From the NCBI GenBank assembly GCA_024278275.1, contig JAJRTN010000002.1, positions 1 through 64,000 of the forward strand: a stretch of 64,000 bases of DNA. The letters run 5' to 3'. This document shows, one piece after another, positions 1 through 7,850 of this stretch. Each line of letters starts with the position of its first letter. Position 1 is the first letter of the stretch. This DNA is from Candidatus Hydrogenedentota bacterium. Its GTDB lineage: Bacteria > Hydrogenedentota > Hydrogenedentia > Hydrogenedentales > JAJRTN01. The notes beneath the pieces are model-generated. The model was not told the DNA's origin and searched no databases. It saw nothing but the letters and a program-made list of their open reading frames with translations. Position numbers and translations under genes: made by a program.

Positions 1-159
1 CACTGGTCCCTGTCCAACCTGGCCGCCATGCTGCGTCTTAACCTCTTCACCTATCGGGACTTGCGCGAATGGCTCGACGACCCCTTCAAAACGCCACCCA
101 TCGAGCCCGCCCAACAACAATTGGAATTACCCTTGCCCGGTCTTGGACAGGCCCCTTAA
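1..159 (+). CDS. IS4-family transposase, C-terminal end (cut by window edge)
   Basis: The reading frame is open from base 1 and stops at TAA 157-159, giving 52 residues. The segment LRLNLFTYRDLREWLDDPF is typical of the last helix of IS4-type DDE transposases, followed by a proline/glutamine-rich tail. The DDE catalytic core lies outside the window. The stop codon is embedded in CTTAACCG, a string also present at 54783-54790 beside an N-terminal fragment of an IS4 transposase on the other strand, so it may be part of a terminal repeat. Family assignment rests on this short C-terminal piece only. Confidence 0.6.
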   Translation, partial: HWSLSNLAAMLRLNLFTYRDLREWLDDPFKTPPIEPAQQQLELPLPGLGQAP

Positions 160-295
160 CCGGGCAACAGGAAAACGGGAAACCTGATCCCAAAAAAAGT
201 GATTTCAGAAGGAAAGAACCCTATTCTATGCGGGTCGAAGCGTTACGGCGATTCTATCTTGGACAGCAGTGTTCATGGTTGTTTTCTCTTTCGCC

Positions 296-1348
296 TCATG
301 CCAGCCAGGCATCAAGGTGTTCCGCCACGAAAGCGTCGTCGTTCAGGTGTGGGTAGGATCTGTAAACACGGTCGATTTCATCCCGCTGACCCGGCGACAA
401 CGTTTCATCCGGGTCAAGACAATGGCGATGTGCCATCAACCTCTGCCGGCAAAGCACCTCGTGCAGGCCCGCGATACAACCCCGGAAGCCATGAGCCGCG
501 TCGAAAAAAGCAGCGTTGCAGTCGGTGATTTCCTGTGAAAGCCGAAGCACGTCAGGGTTGGCACCAGTCTCAACCGCCTGGTGACACGTCCTCAGCAGCG
601 CCACGGCGCGTTCGGTCCACACGGCCCAATGGCCTAGCAGTCCGCCCACCAGGCGGCGGGTCACCTTCCGCCCGTCGCCACGGCGCAGGGGGTAGGGCGT
701 GATCAGGTCGATCACGATATTGTCATCATTGCCCGTGTACAGGGCGATGTCATCCCGGTCCGCCTCGGCCACGGCACGCATGACATCGAAGGTCTGGTAG
801 CGGTTGAAGGGGGCCATCTTAATGGCCACCACCGACGGTATCTCGGCAAAACGCCGCCAGAAGCGATAGGGTAACACGCGCCCGCCCACGGCGGGCTGGA
901 GGTAGAAGCCAAACAGGGGGATGATCTCCCCCACGGTGCGGCAGTGCGTGATAAGGGCATCCTCCTCCGCGTCGGCCAGGGCCGCCAGGCTGAGCAGGCC
1001 CGCGTGATAGCCCAGGTCGCGCAACAATTCGGCCTCCCCCGCCGCCTGGGCCGTATCCCCGCAGATCCCGCCAATACGCAACACGGGGGTCTCCCGTTGC
1101 CTATCGGCGCGATCCATTTCCTCCGCCGCCAACTGCAAGACCGGTTTGAAGAAGCCGATCTCCGGCCTGCGAATGGCGAACTGGGTGGTATGCACCCCGA
1201 CGGCGAGCCCACCCGCGCCCGCGGCCAGGTAATAGCGCGACAAAGCGCGTTGATGCTTTTCATCGAGCCTGCGCGATGCGTCCAACGCCAGCGGGTGGGC
1301 CGGGACCACCAGCCCCCGCTGTAAAGCGGTACGTACTGTTTCGTTCAT
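296..1348 (-). CDS. dihydrodipicolinate synthase (DapA)-family aldolase
   Basis: A 350-residue TIM-barrel protein of the DHDPS/N-acetylneuraminate lyase superfamily, a class I aldolase family that forms a Schiff base through lysine. Visible family features are the GAGGLAVGVHTTQF strand-loop near residue 45, the tyrosine in FGFYLQP, and the lysine in VVAIKMAPF, the expected Schiff-base residue. The chosen ATG at 1348 follows GGGGAAGAACC; an in-frame extension to 1387 would overlap the upstream gene. It lies 13 bp downstream of an NAD-binding epimerase-like gene and is probably co-transcribed with it. It is longer than true DapA (about 290 residues) and lacks context for lysine synthesis, so a sugar-acid or other 2-oxo-acid substrate is more likely. 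The substrate is unknown. Confidence 0.8.
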   Translation of the reverse strand: MNETVRTALQRGLVVPAHPLALDASRRLDEKHQRALSRYYLAAGAGGLAVGVHTTQFAIRRPEIGFFKPVLQLAAEEMDRADRQRETPVLRIGGICGDTAQAAGEAELLRDLGYHAGLLSLAALADAEEDALITHCRTVGEIIPLFGFYLQPAVGGRVLPYRFWRRFAEIPSVVAIKMAPFNRYQTFDVMRAVAEADRDDIALYTGNDDNIVIDLITPYPLRRGDGRKVTRRLVGGLLGHWAVWTERAVALLRTCHQAVETGANPDVLRLSQEITDCNAAFFDAAHGFRGCIAGLHEVLCRQRLMAHRHCLDPDETLSPGQRDEIDRVYRSYPHLNDDAFVAEHLDAWLA

Positions 1349-1361
1349 GGTTCTTCCCCGT

Positions 1362-2408
1362 TCAGTAGACCCCGTCGCGAACCTCAAAATGGGTGGGCTT
1401 GGCCAGGGACGGCCCCCCGTGCATTACCCAGTGAGCCACCCACCGGATAAGCCGCTCTGCCCCGACCTGGGGCGCGCCGTAATTCTTCAACGCCCATGTC
1501 GCATCACTCAGCAGGGCATCGGTTTTTTCTTCCCCCGCTAAACGCAACGGCTTGCCCATGATTTCGGCGAACGCTTCACACACGCTTCGACAGCGCAGGA
1601 TTTCCGGTCCCGTGAGGTTTATTTTACGCGCCGGACTCTCGGCCTGGGCGAGCATGCACAGGGCCATGGCGTTGGCATCGCCCTGCCAGAGGATGTTGAA
1701 GTGGCCCATGCTCACGTCGATGGTGTCGCCGTGCCACACCCGTTGCGCCAGGTCCACCAGCACCCCGTAGCGAAGTTCGCAGGCATAATTCAGTCGAATG
1801 ATACAGATGGGCGTTCGGTTGACCCGCGAAAAATGCTCCAGAATACGTTCCCGTCCGAGGCAGCTCATGGCGTATTCTCCGTCGGGGCGGGGCGCGTCGG
1901 TTTCCAGTGAGCCGCCACGATGCACCGGGACCAGGCCATAGACATTGCCCGTGGAGAAGGCCGCGATTCGACTGTTCCTGTATTGCTCCGCGATGACGCC
2001 CGGCAGATAGGTGTTCATGGCCCAGGTATGCGATTCATTGCCGGTGGCCCCGAACTTCGTTCCCGCCATGTACACGACGTTGGGCGCATCCGGCAGGGCC
2101 TTGCGCCGTGACGGATCCAGCAGATCGCAGGCGACACACTCCACACCCCACCCTTCGAGCTGGGCGCGCGCTCCGGGTGAAGAAAAACGGGACACGGCGA
2201 TGACGCGGCGTTTTGCCCCGCCCTCTGCTTCGACCGTATGGCAGGTGCGGCGTGCCATGCGGGCCAGCGTAGGCCCCATCTTCCCGCCCGCGCCCAGGAT
2301 GAGCACATCCCCCGTCAAGTCACGAAAAGTGTCAACAACACCCGGGGTGGGCCGGCTGAGCAGTTCATCCAATTGGACTTCATCTTCGATGCAGTCAGGT
2401 ACGTTCAT
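1362..2408 (-). CDS. NAD-dependent epimerase/dehydratase family protein (extended SDR) with altered active site
   Basis: A 348-residue Rossmann-fold protein. The dinucleotide-binding loop GAGGKMGPTLA is seen near residue 40, an acidic CDLLD follows a second beta-alpha unit, and STGNVYG carries the usual SDR serine/threonine. The catalytic tyrosine lies in EYAMSCLGRE, where the canonical YxxxK lysine is replaced by cysteine, so normal epimerase chemistry is doubtful unless another lysine substitutes. The gene heads a two-gene leftward unit with the DapA-family aldolase 13 bp downstream, which suggests a shared small-molecule pathway. The start at 2408 has no strong Shine-Dalgarno sequence. A role in sugar or sugar-acid metabolism is inference. 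Confidence 0.75.
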   Translation of the reverse strand: MNVPDCIEDEVQLDELLSRPTPGVVDTFRDLTGDVLILGAGGKMGPTLARMARRTCHTVEAEGGAKRRVIAVSRFSSPGARAQLEGWGVECVACDLLDPSRRKALPDAPNVVYMAGTKFGATGNESHTWAMNTYLPGVIAEQYRNSRIAAFSTGNVYGLVPVHRGGSLETDAPRPDGEYAMSCLGRERILEHFSRVNRTPICIIRLNYACELRYGVLVDLAQRVWHGDTIDVSMGHFNILWQGDANAMALCMLAQAESPARKINLTGPEILRCRSVCEAFAEIMGKPLRLAGEEKTDALLSDATWALKNYGAPQVGAERLIRWVAHWVMHGGPSLAKPTHFEVRDGVY

Positions 2409-2520
2409 GGGATTATCATAGCGAGCTGGGCAGGGGAAAAAGAAGGCCTATCCGGCCCGTGGGCACGCTCCTGGTTCTTTTGACGGTTACCTTTTTTCTC
2501 TCGCTTTTACGCTGTCGGGT

Positions 2521-2545
2521 CGTTCTCATGCTCTGTGTGGGAACG
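2521..2545. repeat. REP-like hairpin
   Basis: CGTTCTCAT and GTGGGAACG face each other across the 7-base loop GCTCTGT and pair over nine positions with two G-T wobbles. The sequence resembles the CGTTCCCA...TGGGAACG intergenic palindromes common in environmental bacterial genomes. It sits in the 343-bp gap between the epimerase gene and the small gene at 2752, in which no gene was seen. Confidence 0.5.
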
Positions 2546-2560
2546 AGCGAATCAGCGTTC

Positions 2561-2620
2561 ATCTGCGCAATCTGCGGATGAAATAGGAAGTATCCGCAGA
2601 TGACGCCGATTGGCGCAGAT
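2561..2620. repeat. nested palindromic intergenic repeat
   Basis: ATCTGCGGAT (2570-2579) is perfectly inverted as ATCCGCAGAT (2592-2601), and an outer pair ATCTGCGC (2561-2568) / GCGCAGAT (2613-2620) encloses it. It looks like a REP-type element or a small structured RNA segment. Apart from this and the neighbouring hairpin, the gap 2409-2751 shows nothing recognisable. Confidence 0.5.
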
Positions 2621-2751
2621 AGCGATGTACCGGCGCCGGTGTACCCGGATTGCTTCGTCGTTCCTCCTCGCAATGACGATCTTTGTTCGGGGTCTCTTCC
2701 TGATGGACACCTACTCTATTAGCCTTTGAGACCGTGAACGGTTACACCGGC

Positions 2752-2985
2752 TCACCGTTGTTTTCGTGGGTCGGATTTCATGAAGATGCGCTGCATCTCG
2801 ATGAGGCCCTCGCCGTTGTGTTTGTTTGCCGGGATATGGTCCCCAAGCGACAGAAGCGCATCCACATCCTCGCGGTTGTAGGGCATGCCCCGCAACGCCG
2901 CCCGGTGAATGCGCTCCAGTTCACGACCGGTTTCTTCCCATTGGCGAACCAGCTTTTGTTGTTCTTTGCGATTGGGCGTTTTCAT
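2752..2985 (-). CDS. small protein downstream of a nucleotidyltransferase remnant
   Basis: A 77-residue, charged, probably soluble protein, with a helical N-terminus rich in K, R, E and Q followed by MPYNREDVDALLSLGD. I do not recognise a catalytic motif. Its ATG overlaps the natural stop codon of the upstream (frameshifted) nucleotidyltransferase gene in an ATGA arrangement, so the two were once translationally coupled. That suggests it was the partner of an AbiEii-like nucleotidyltransferase, perhaps in a toxin-antitoxin-like pair. With the partner broken, its present function is uncertain. Confidence 0.55.
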   Translation of the reverse strand: MKTPNRKEQQKLVRQWEETGRELERIHRAALRGMPYNREDVDALLSLGDHIPANKHNGEGLIEMQRIFMKSDPRKQR

Positions 2986-3391
2986 GGCGCACTCCGAAGC
3001 AGTCGCGTCGCACGCTCAAGTGTTTCCGGGGATTCCTTCAGTTCGCCAGCTCGGTTAAGTGCGCGAGCAGGTAATCGGCATCAAGGCTCGGTTGGCGGCA
3101 AACGATACTCTCCGCGTCCACCCAATCCCGTGGGCGACCAGCAAGAGCTTTCATGATAAACAAGTCTTCCGCGGTGCAGCAGGGCAGCGCCAGCCCGGAC
3201 GCGAACTCCACCTTCACGGCGCGCCGAATCATATCATGCTCCAAGGGCAACGTCCCCAGCGCGATGTCCACGTCCTTGCCGTTCGATGCACGCAGCAGCA
3301 GGATCCGCCGCGACAGGGCAAAGTCATGGGCGTCGGCAAGCCGTGATTCGAAGTGTTCCAGCAGTGCCGCGACGTATGGTTCTTCCTCTCC
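2982..3391 (-). pseudogene. AbiEii-like nucleotidyltransferase remnant (5' truncated, frameshifted)
   Basis: Translation from 3391 reads GEEEPYVAALLEHF..., through LLLRASNGKDVDIALG, to AEDLFIMKALAGRPRDWVD, the conserved pattern of the nucleotidyltransferase (AbiEii/DUF1814-like) family. No start codon precedes it: an in-frame TAG lies directly upstream at 3392-3394, and the expected N-terminal GG...D-rich catalytic segment is absent. Near 3041-3046 one base appears to be missing. The current frame stops at 3038 after TELAN, while the next frame continues ELKESPETLERATRLLRS to a TGA overlapping the ATG of the small gene downstream. The gene is therefore damaged at both ends. An internal GTG at 3271 could still start a short product, but the catalytic part would be missing. 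Confidence 0.75.
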
Positions 3392-3464
3392 CTAAACTAC
3401 ACTTTGCAAACACCCTCTAAGCGGCCCCGTCCGTTCCTACATGCCGTCTTGAGCGTGTCCGGGG

Positions 3465-3716
3465 TCACGTTGGACGGTACGCGCAGTGATTCACGTCCGA
3501 TACCGCCAGCGCGATCAGCTCCCGCGTTTTGCGATCCAAGCCACCGGCGGACAGCATGATGTGCTTGGTCATTTGCCAGTTGAGATCGAGCCAACCGGGG
3601 GCGACCGCGGCTTGGACCTTGAAGAAATAGGGGACCATGCCGAAGCACGCCTTGATATCCTCGTAGACTTCCGCGACCTGTCCCCGGGCTTCCGCTTCGC
3701 TCAGCAGTTTGCCCAT
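3465..3716 (-). pseudogene. carboxymuconolactone decarboxylase (AhpD-like) protein, C-terminally truncated
   Basis: The ATG at 3716 follows AGGAAAATACAG. The product MGKLLSEAEARGQV... reads like a CMD/AhpD-family protein with EVYEDIKACFGMVPYFF and DRKTRELIALAVS. The frame ends just after NHCAY, exactly where the family places its CxxC-containing helix, so the redox cysteine pair is lost. The remaining 83 residues are about half the usual length. The break lies some 75 bp from the truncated 5' end of the nucleotidyltransferase remnant, so one deletion or rearrangement at about 3391-3475 may have removed both ends. Confidence 0.7.
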
Positions 3717-3805
3717 TCTGTATTTTCCTGTGCGTGTTTTTTCGTGATCCGGGACATGCTCTTGCAAAGTCACGGGGCGCCATTGCGGTGCGTTTCGATG
3801 GGCCG

Positions 3806-3845
3806 TCGGCCCCACAGCCGAGGGTGGCTGTGTCACAGAAGAGCG
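3806..3845. repeat. repeat family A, solitary half-element
   Basis: CCACAGCCGAGGGTGGCTGT with its flanks (GTCGGCC before, GTCACAGAAGAGC after) closely matches the right-hand ends of the paired elements at 17575-17752 and 32470-32640. The core CACAGCC/GGCTGTG forms a 7-bp hairpin. No inverted partner was found within a few hundred bases. Confidence 0.7.
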
Positions 3846-3914
3846 CATGGGCATTCTTATAGCAACAACGCAACGTCCTGGAAATATGGGCGTTCCTCGT
3901 CGTGAACGGTTACC

Positions 3915-4466
3915 TCAAGCGGTTGTTCTCGGTTCCCCGCGTTCGCTTCGCTCTTTTTCGCCTTCATACAGAAACCACAAACCGGCCAGCAGGAAGAATT
4001 CTCCCAGAGGGACATGGAGTACGCGAACCTGAACGGCCGGCGTCTCCCATGTCACCCTCCCCGTGGGGTCTCCCGAAAGGATAGGCGATTCCACTTCACG
4101 TTCAAGTTTCTGAACCGACATGGGCGGTGCGAAAGACCGGGTAGCACGGACGCCCGCCTGTTGCGCCACCTGCAACAGGAAAAAGGCCAGAATGAAGAGG
4201 TAGGCTTTCTTTCCAGATTTCCGAAACGCTTTCCATGTGACGGCAATGCTGAGAAAGAAAATGATGACCGTGCCGAGGACGCACAGCAGTTCCACCGGCC
4301 CTTGCGTCCATCCCCAAAAATCACCGTCCAGCATATTACGCAACCCGGACCAGCAATCGGACAAGGCAGGAAGGAGTTTTGGCCACGTGAACAGCCAAAG
4401 GTACAGCAGAGCCGCCAAGGCGAGGGCAAGTGTTCGTGGGCGTTTCATTGTATCCGGCAACTTCAT
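3915..4466 (-). CDS. hypothetical inner-membrane protein
   Basis: A 183-residue protein from the ATG at 4466 (GGTGGTGAACGATTACTG upstream); an ATG at 4448 is an alternative. Hydrophobic stretches are seen around LALALAALLYLWLF near the N-terminus, VELLCVLGTVIIFFLSIAV, AYLFILAFFLL and LGEFFLLAGLWFL near the C-terminus, so about four membrane helices are likely. The tail EGEKERSERGEPRTT is charged and probably cytoplasmic. No family is recognised. It lies between the repeat A half-element and a transposase fragment, and its conservation is unknown. Confidence 0.5.
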   Translation of the reverse strand: MKLPDTMKRPRTLALALAALLYLWLFTWPKLLPALSDCWSGLRNMLDGDFWGWTQGPVELLCVLGTVIIFFLSIAVTWKAFRKSGKKAYLFILAFFLLQVAQQAGVRATRSFAPPMSVQKLEREVESPILSGDPTGRVTWETPAVQVRVLHVPLGEFFLLAGLWFLYEGEKERSERGEPRTTA

Positions 4467-4651
4467 CAGTAATCGTTCACCACCTTGAAAACCCAATACG
4501 TTGAAGGAGTTTTGCGTCGAGCGCATCACCTTTATTACGTGACACGCGGCAAGCATATCCGCCCCGGTCTGGCAATGCAACAGGGCGTTCCAGTCGGTGT
4601 CGCGACTCTTTGGTAATGTCACCATTGGAGCCTTTCAACCGGAGGGTTCGC

Positions 4652-4801
4652 ATGGAAGGACATATGTTTATGAGTCGCAAGGAGTTGGATCGCCGTTGGG
4701 TTCTTGAACTGGTTCGGGAAAGTCGAATGACGCTGGTGGAGGCCTCGATACGCATGAAGCTGAGTTACCACCAGACGCTTCGGGTCTATGCACGCTCCCC
4801 G
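4652..4801 (+). pseudogene. ISNCY-like transposase, N-terminal HTH fragment
   Basis: MEGHMFMSRKELDRRWVLEL followed by RMTLVEASIRMKLSYHQTLR matches the N-terminal helix-turn-helix of ISNCY-type transposases (pattern M-S-x-K-E-L...T-L-x-E-A...L-S-Y-R-Q). Resemblance ends at about residue 50 (VYARS), and the sequence then runs into the 3' end of the DUF547 gene on the other strand. No DDE core or inverted repeats were found. It is a dead relic. Confidence 0.55.
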
Positions 4802-4822
4802 GCACTTCGGCTTGCTTTCTCT

Positions 4823-5572
4823 TCAACGGTCGTTCAAAGACCAATCGTAATCGGTATACCGCAACCGTACGGGGCGTCCCGCAAGCCAGGCACGGTCTTC
4901 CGACCGCAGGTACTGGCGAAGATATTCGATACGATCCGCTTCCGTGACGCCGAAATCCTTACCGTACCACTTGAGAATGGGCGAAAGGTACAGGAAGCCC
5001 CCATCCCTGTCCAGCCGGTTCTTCCGCGTGTCGCGAAGAAAGATCCGCGCCTGCTCGTCAAGTTGCGTGTCCAGTTCGGTGCCGGTGTAGGCGTGACCGC
5101 GCAGTGGCGGACAGCCCCTGGCGGCGCACACGAGGGCGAAGTGAATGCGGGGCTTCTTGAAACGCCTGCGAATAAGCCCGTGTTCCAGGTCGTTCAGGGT
5201 GATCACGCCGCCAAAGAGATGGACGGACGGCTGCCTCCAGGGACCGCGCAGGAAGGAACCGATATCCCTGATCGAAGCCACCGGGTAATGGTCGATGATC
5301 AACTGGAGTGTCGTCCCGTTGTAGACATTGATGAGGAAAGCCAACTGTTGCTTCCGCGTCCAACCGTCAAAAGCGGTGCGGCCGACCCGGGCCGTCCGGG
5401 CGAGGTAGCCGTCCAGTCCCTCGCGGTGCTTCTTGAGAGCGGCATAGTCCACCAGGCCATCCTTAACGTAGGTAGCGAGGACGGTCTCCAGCGCGGTATG
5501 CCGCTGATCGAAGGGTTCCGCCCACGCCGTGGCGGCCACAGACAACCCGATACAAACACGTAGCAAACGCAT
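4823..5572 (-). CDS. DUF547 domain secreted protein
   Basis: A 249-residue protein beginning MRLLRVCIGLSVAATAWA, a clean Sec signal peptide with a likely cut after AWA. The DUF547 pattern is evident: KQQLAFLINVYNGTTLQLI, a PxxSIRDIG segment, LNDLEHGLIRR, and HFALVCAARGCPPLRG with the family's conserved cysteines. The family is common in Gram-negative bacteria and plants; its biochemical role is not established, though a papain-like fold has been suggested. The start at 5572 was chosen because it begins the signal peptide. It lies 59 bp downstream of the secreted glycosidase-like gene and may be its operon partner. Confidence 0.8.
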   Translation of the reverse strand: MRLLRVCIGLSVAATAWAEPFDQRHTALETVLATYVKDGLVDYAALKKHREGLDGYLARTARVGRTAFDGWTRKQQLAFLINVYNGTTLQLIIDHYPVASIRDIGSFLRGPWRQPSVHLFGGVITLNDLEHGLIRRRFKKPRIHFALVCAARGCPPLRGHAYTGTELDTQLDEQARIFLRDTRKNRLDRDGGFLYLSPILKWYGKDFGVTEADRIEYLRQYLRSEDRAWLAGRPVRLRYTDYDWSLNDR

Positions 5573-5631
5573 GACCCTATAATCACCCGACCAGTGATCC
5601 CATGTCGGGAGAACACCGGAATGGGCCTCTT

Positions 5632-7659
5632 TCATGCCGCCGGCCCCGGGCAGAAGCGGTCTTCCCGGGGTGGAGCGGCGTCGTAACAATCCCGGTAGCC
5701 GCCGGCGTTAACGAACTGGACCAGGCGCAATAACTCCGAGAGACTGATGGACCAGTTTTGGGGGGCGTAGTCACTGTCATGGGGCGTGCAGGTGGTGTCG
5801 CCGGGCCCCGGGGCGTAGCCGCCTTGCGCGTCGCAATGGTAGGCGCCCAGCCTGTAAAGATGGATAGCCTCCAGCAATTCCGGCGTGTCAATCCTGCCGT
5901 CCTCATCGAGGTCGGCGCTGTGATACATCGGCACGGACTCAACGGCGTTGACCAGATATTGGGCGCGGCGGTTCGGCGCGCTGTCACCGGTAAGGGAGAA
6001 TCCGATGATATCACCCTCTTCCTGGACATTGTCCGACCACTTGAAGGCATAGTGCAGCGAATCGCCGAAAAGCGTCCGGGGTATGGCCAACTCCATTTCG
6101 GCGCCCGCCACCCGGTATGCCACCTCGCCCGCAGGCGCCCAGGACCAGCCGCCCAGGTGCCGTTCGACACGGGTCACTGTGTCGCTGATGACGTTGCGGT
6201 TGACCAGGAGGTCGTAGCCGTTCCACCCGGTGGACGTGTCTTGATCCGTGTCAATGTAGAGCATCATCCAATGGGGATCGGTCCAGGGGGTGATGTCCTC
6301 CTCGCAACGCACCTGGAAATACACGTAATCCCGTCCCACCGCGGTCTTCGCGGCGATGATGTCGTTGCGGCCGGTCGCGTTGGTGTAGGTTTCCGCGCCG
6401 CCCCACTTCGGGTGATTCCGGTGGAAGGTATCCTTGCGCTGATCGCGGTATTCCGGCACGACACCATCCCAGTCATCGAAAATACCGTCCACCTCGATGG
6501 CGCCCGGCGCGGTAGCCGGCTCCAGGGACCGAACGCCCTTGTAGCGGCGCACGAAGCTGATGAGCTGGTAATAATAGTTGTCCGTGTAGCCGCCCTTCAT
6601 CGGTTCGATATCACGGCTGTATTCCTGGCTGTAGAGATCGACAAAATAGGAGCCCCCGACGGGTACGGGCACGCCGGCCAACCACACGCCACCCTCGCTG
6701 ATGAAACGCTGGGCGGTCCATTCATTCCAGCCGGTAACGAAAACGAATTCGGGATCTACCGCCAGGGCGCGTTCGATCTGTTCGTTGAAACACAGACCCA
6801 GCGCGGGTTGCTTGACGGTCGGCTCGCTGCCGTCGTGAAAACTGCGTCCGATATTCGTTACCGGATGTTGCGCCACGCAGACCGGCATTTCCTCCGGAAC
6901 CCCGGCGACATGCCACCCGTAATTCTGGGGGTGGTGATCCAGCCAGGGCCACTTGTCCCGACCATCGCCAAACCAGCCGCCCGGGTCCGACCATGCCCAC
7001 GACTCGCGTATGGTGAAGAAGTCCTTCATGGCCTGGCTCAAAGCATCCGGGTCCGCCAGCAGGAGGGGTTTGCCCTGCCACCGGAACCATAAATCGGGAT
7101 AGAGATTCCGGCTGTAGAAGTCGTCGTAAAGCGATTGGACTGTGTTGGCCGTATAGCTGTGGGTGACAAAACAGAGTTGCGGGGTCTTGCCGCCGTTGGC
7201 ACGAATGTCGGTGTAGATGCGGCACAATTCCAGGTAATTGTCCTTGTAGGTGAACGCATTGGTTACGTCGAGGAGCAAGGTGTCCACCCCGGCATCCGCC
7301 AGTTCCTGCGCATGCTTTCGGATCACATACTCGTCGTCCGAAACGTAATAGCCTCGTTCCGGCTCGCCCCAATGATGGAAATGATGTTCCGGACCCCATT
7401 GTGGATCCGTCGGGTTCGCGGCGAGAATCTTCGTGATATCCCATGGCCCGGTCGTGGAATGCTCTCCGAGCCAGAGGAAGTAGAAGATCCCCACGAAGCG
7501 GTCGGTACGCGGCGGCCCCACCTCCTCATAGCCGGGCAATTTCCGCCCCAGCGCGTCCACCGCGCCCCACGTATCCGCGTGAACATCCCACGACTGGGCG
7601 TCCGCGCTCCCCGCGGCCACGCACAACGGAATCATCAGCCACGCCCATTGCTTCACCAT
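5632..7659 (-). CDS. secreted GH99/GH71-like protein with DOMON (CBM9-like) module and dockerin-like tail
   Basis: A 675-residue exported protein. The ATG at 7659 follows a strong GGAGGAGTT site and begins the signal peptide MVKQWAWLMIPLCVAAGSADA. Residues about 40-400 resemble the glycoside hydrolase 71/99-like TIM-barrel family: RFVGIFYFLWLGEH, ADAGVDTLLLDVTN and VFVTGWNEWTAQRF, with candidate acidic residues in the last two. Residues about 410-570 start with IEVDGIFDDWDG and resemble a CBM9/DOMON beta-sandwich. The C-terminus has an EF-hand-like DLDEDGRIDTPELLEAI and a second half-repeat SISLSELLRLVQFVNAGGY, a dockerin-like arrangement that may mediate anchoring. The substrate is unknown. 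The neighbouring sulfatase and GH106-like genes suggest complex polysaccharides. Confidence 0.7.
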   Translation of the reverse strand: MVKQWAWLMIPLCVAAGSADAQSWDVHADTWGAVDALGRKLPGYEEVGPPRTDRFVGIFYFLWLGEHSTTGPWDITKILAANPTDPQWGPEHHFHHWGEPERGYYVSDDEYVIRKHAQELADAGVDTLLLDVTNAFTYKDNYLELCRIYTDIRANGGKTPQLCFVTHSYTANTVQSLYDDFYSRNLYPDLWFRWQGKPLLLADPDALSQAMKDFFTIRESWAWSDPGGWFGDGRDKWPWLDHHPQNYGWHVAGVPEEMPVCVAQHPVTNIGRSFHDGSEPTVKQPALGLCFNEQIERALAVDPEFVFVTGWNEWTAQRFISEGGVWLAGVPVPVGGSYFVDLYSQEYSRDIEPMKGGYTDNYYYQLISFVRRYKGVRSLEPATAPGAIEVDGIFDDWDGVVPEYRDQRKDTFHRNHPKWGGAETYTNATGRNDIIAAKTAVGRDYVYFQVRCEEDITPWTDPHWMMLYIDTDQDTSTGWNGYDLLVNRNVISDTVTRVERHLGGWSWAPAGEVAYRVAGAEMELAIPRTLFGDSLHYAFKWSDNVQEEGDIIGFSLTGDSAPNRRAQYLVNAVESVPMYHSADLDEDGRIDTPELLEAIHLYRLGAYHCDAQGGYAPGPGDTTCTPHDSDYAPQNWSISLSELLRLVQFVNAGGYRDCYDAAPPREDRFCPGPAA

Positions 7660-7850
7660 AACTCCTCCGGGGCCGGACAGGCGCCAGTTGTGAAAAGACG
7701 AACTTCGGCACCGCCGTCCCGTCCGAAACAGGGGACCGGGCGCGGTTTCACGAAGGGTACGTAAACAGCGCCCATTTCGCGGGTATCTCAACGGGAACAA
7801 CGGTTTCACGGCGTAACGGACAGTATAGCACAGGCGGAAACGTGCCATGG

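Noticed and set aside
2416-2673. 85-residue minus-strand frame in the first intergenic gap
   Set aside because: It is made of the two palindromic repeats and has no ribosome-binding site or family resemblance.
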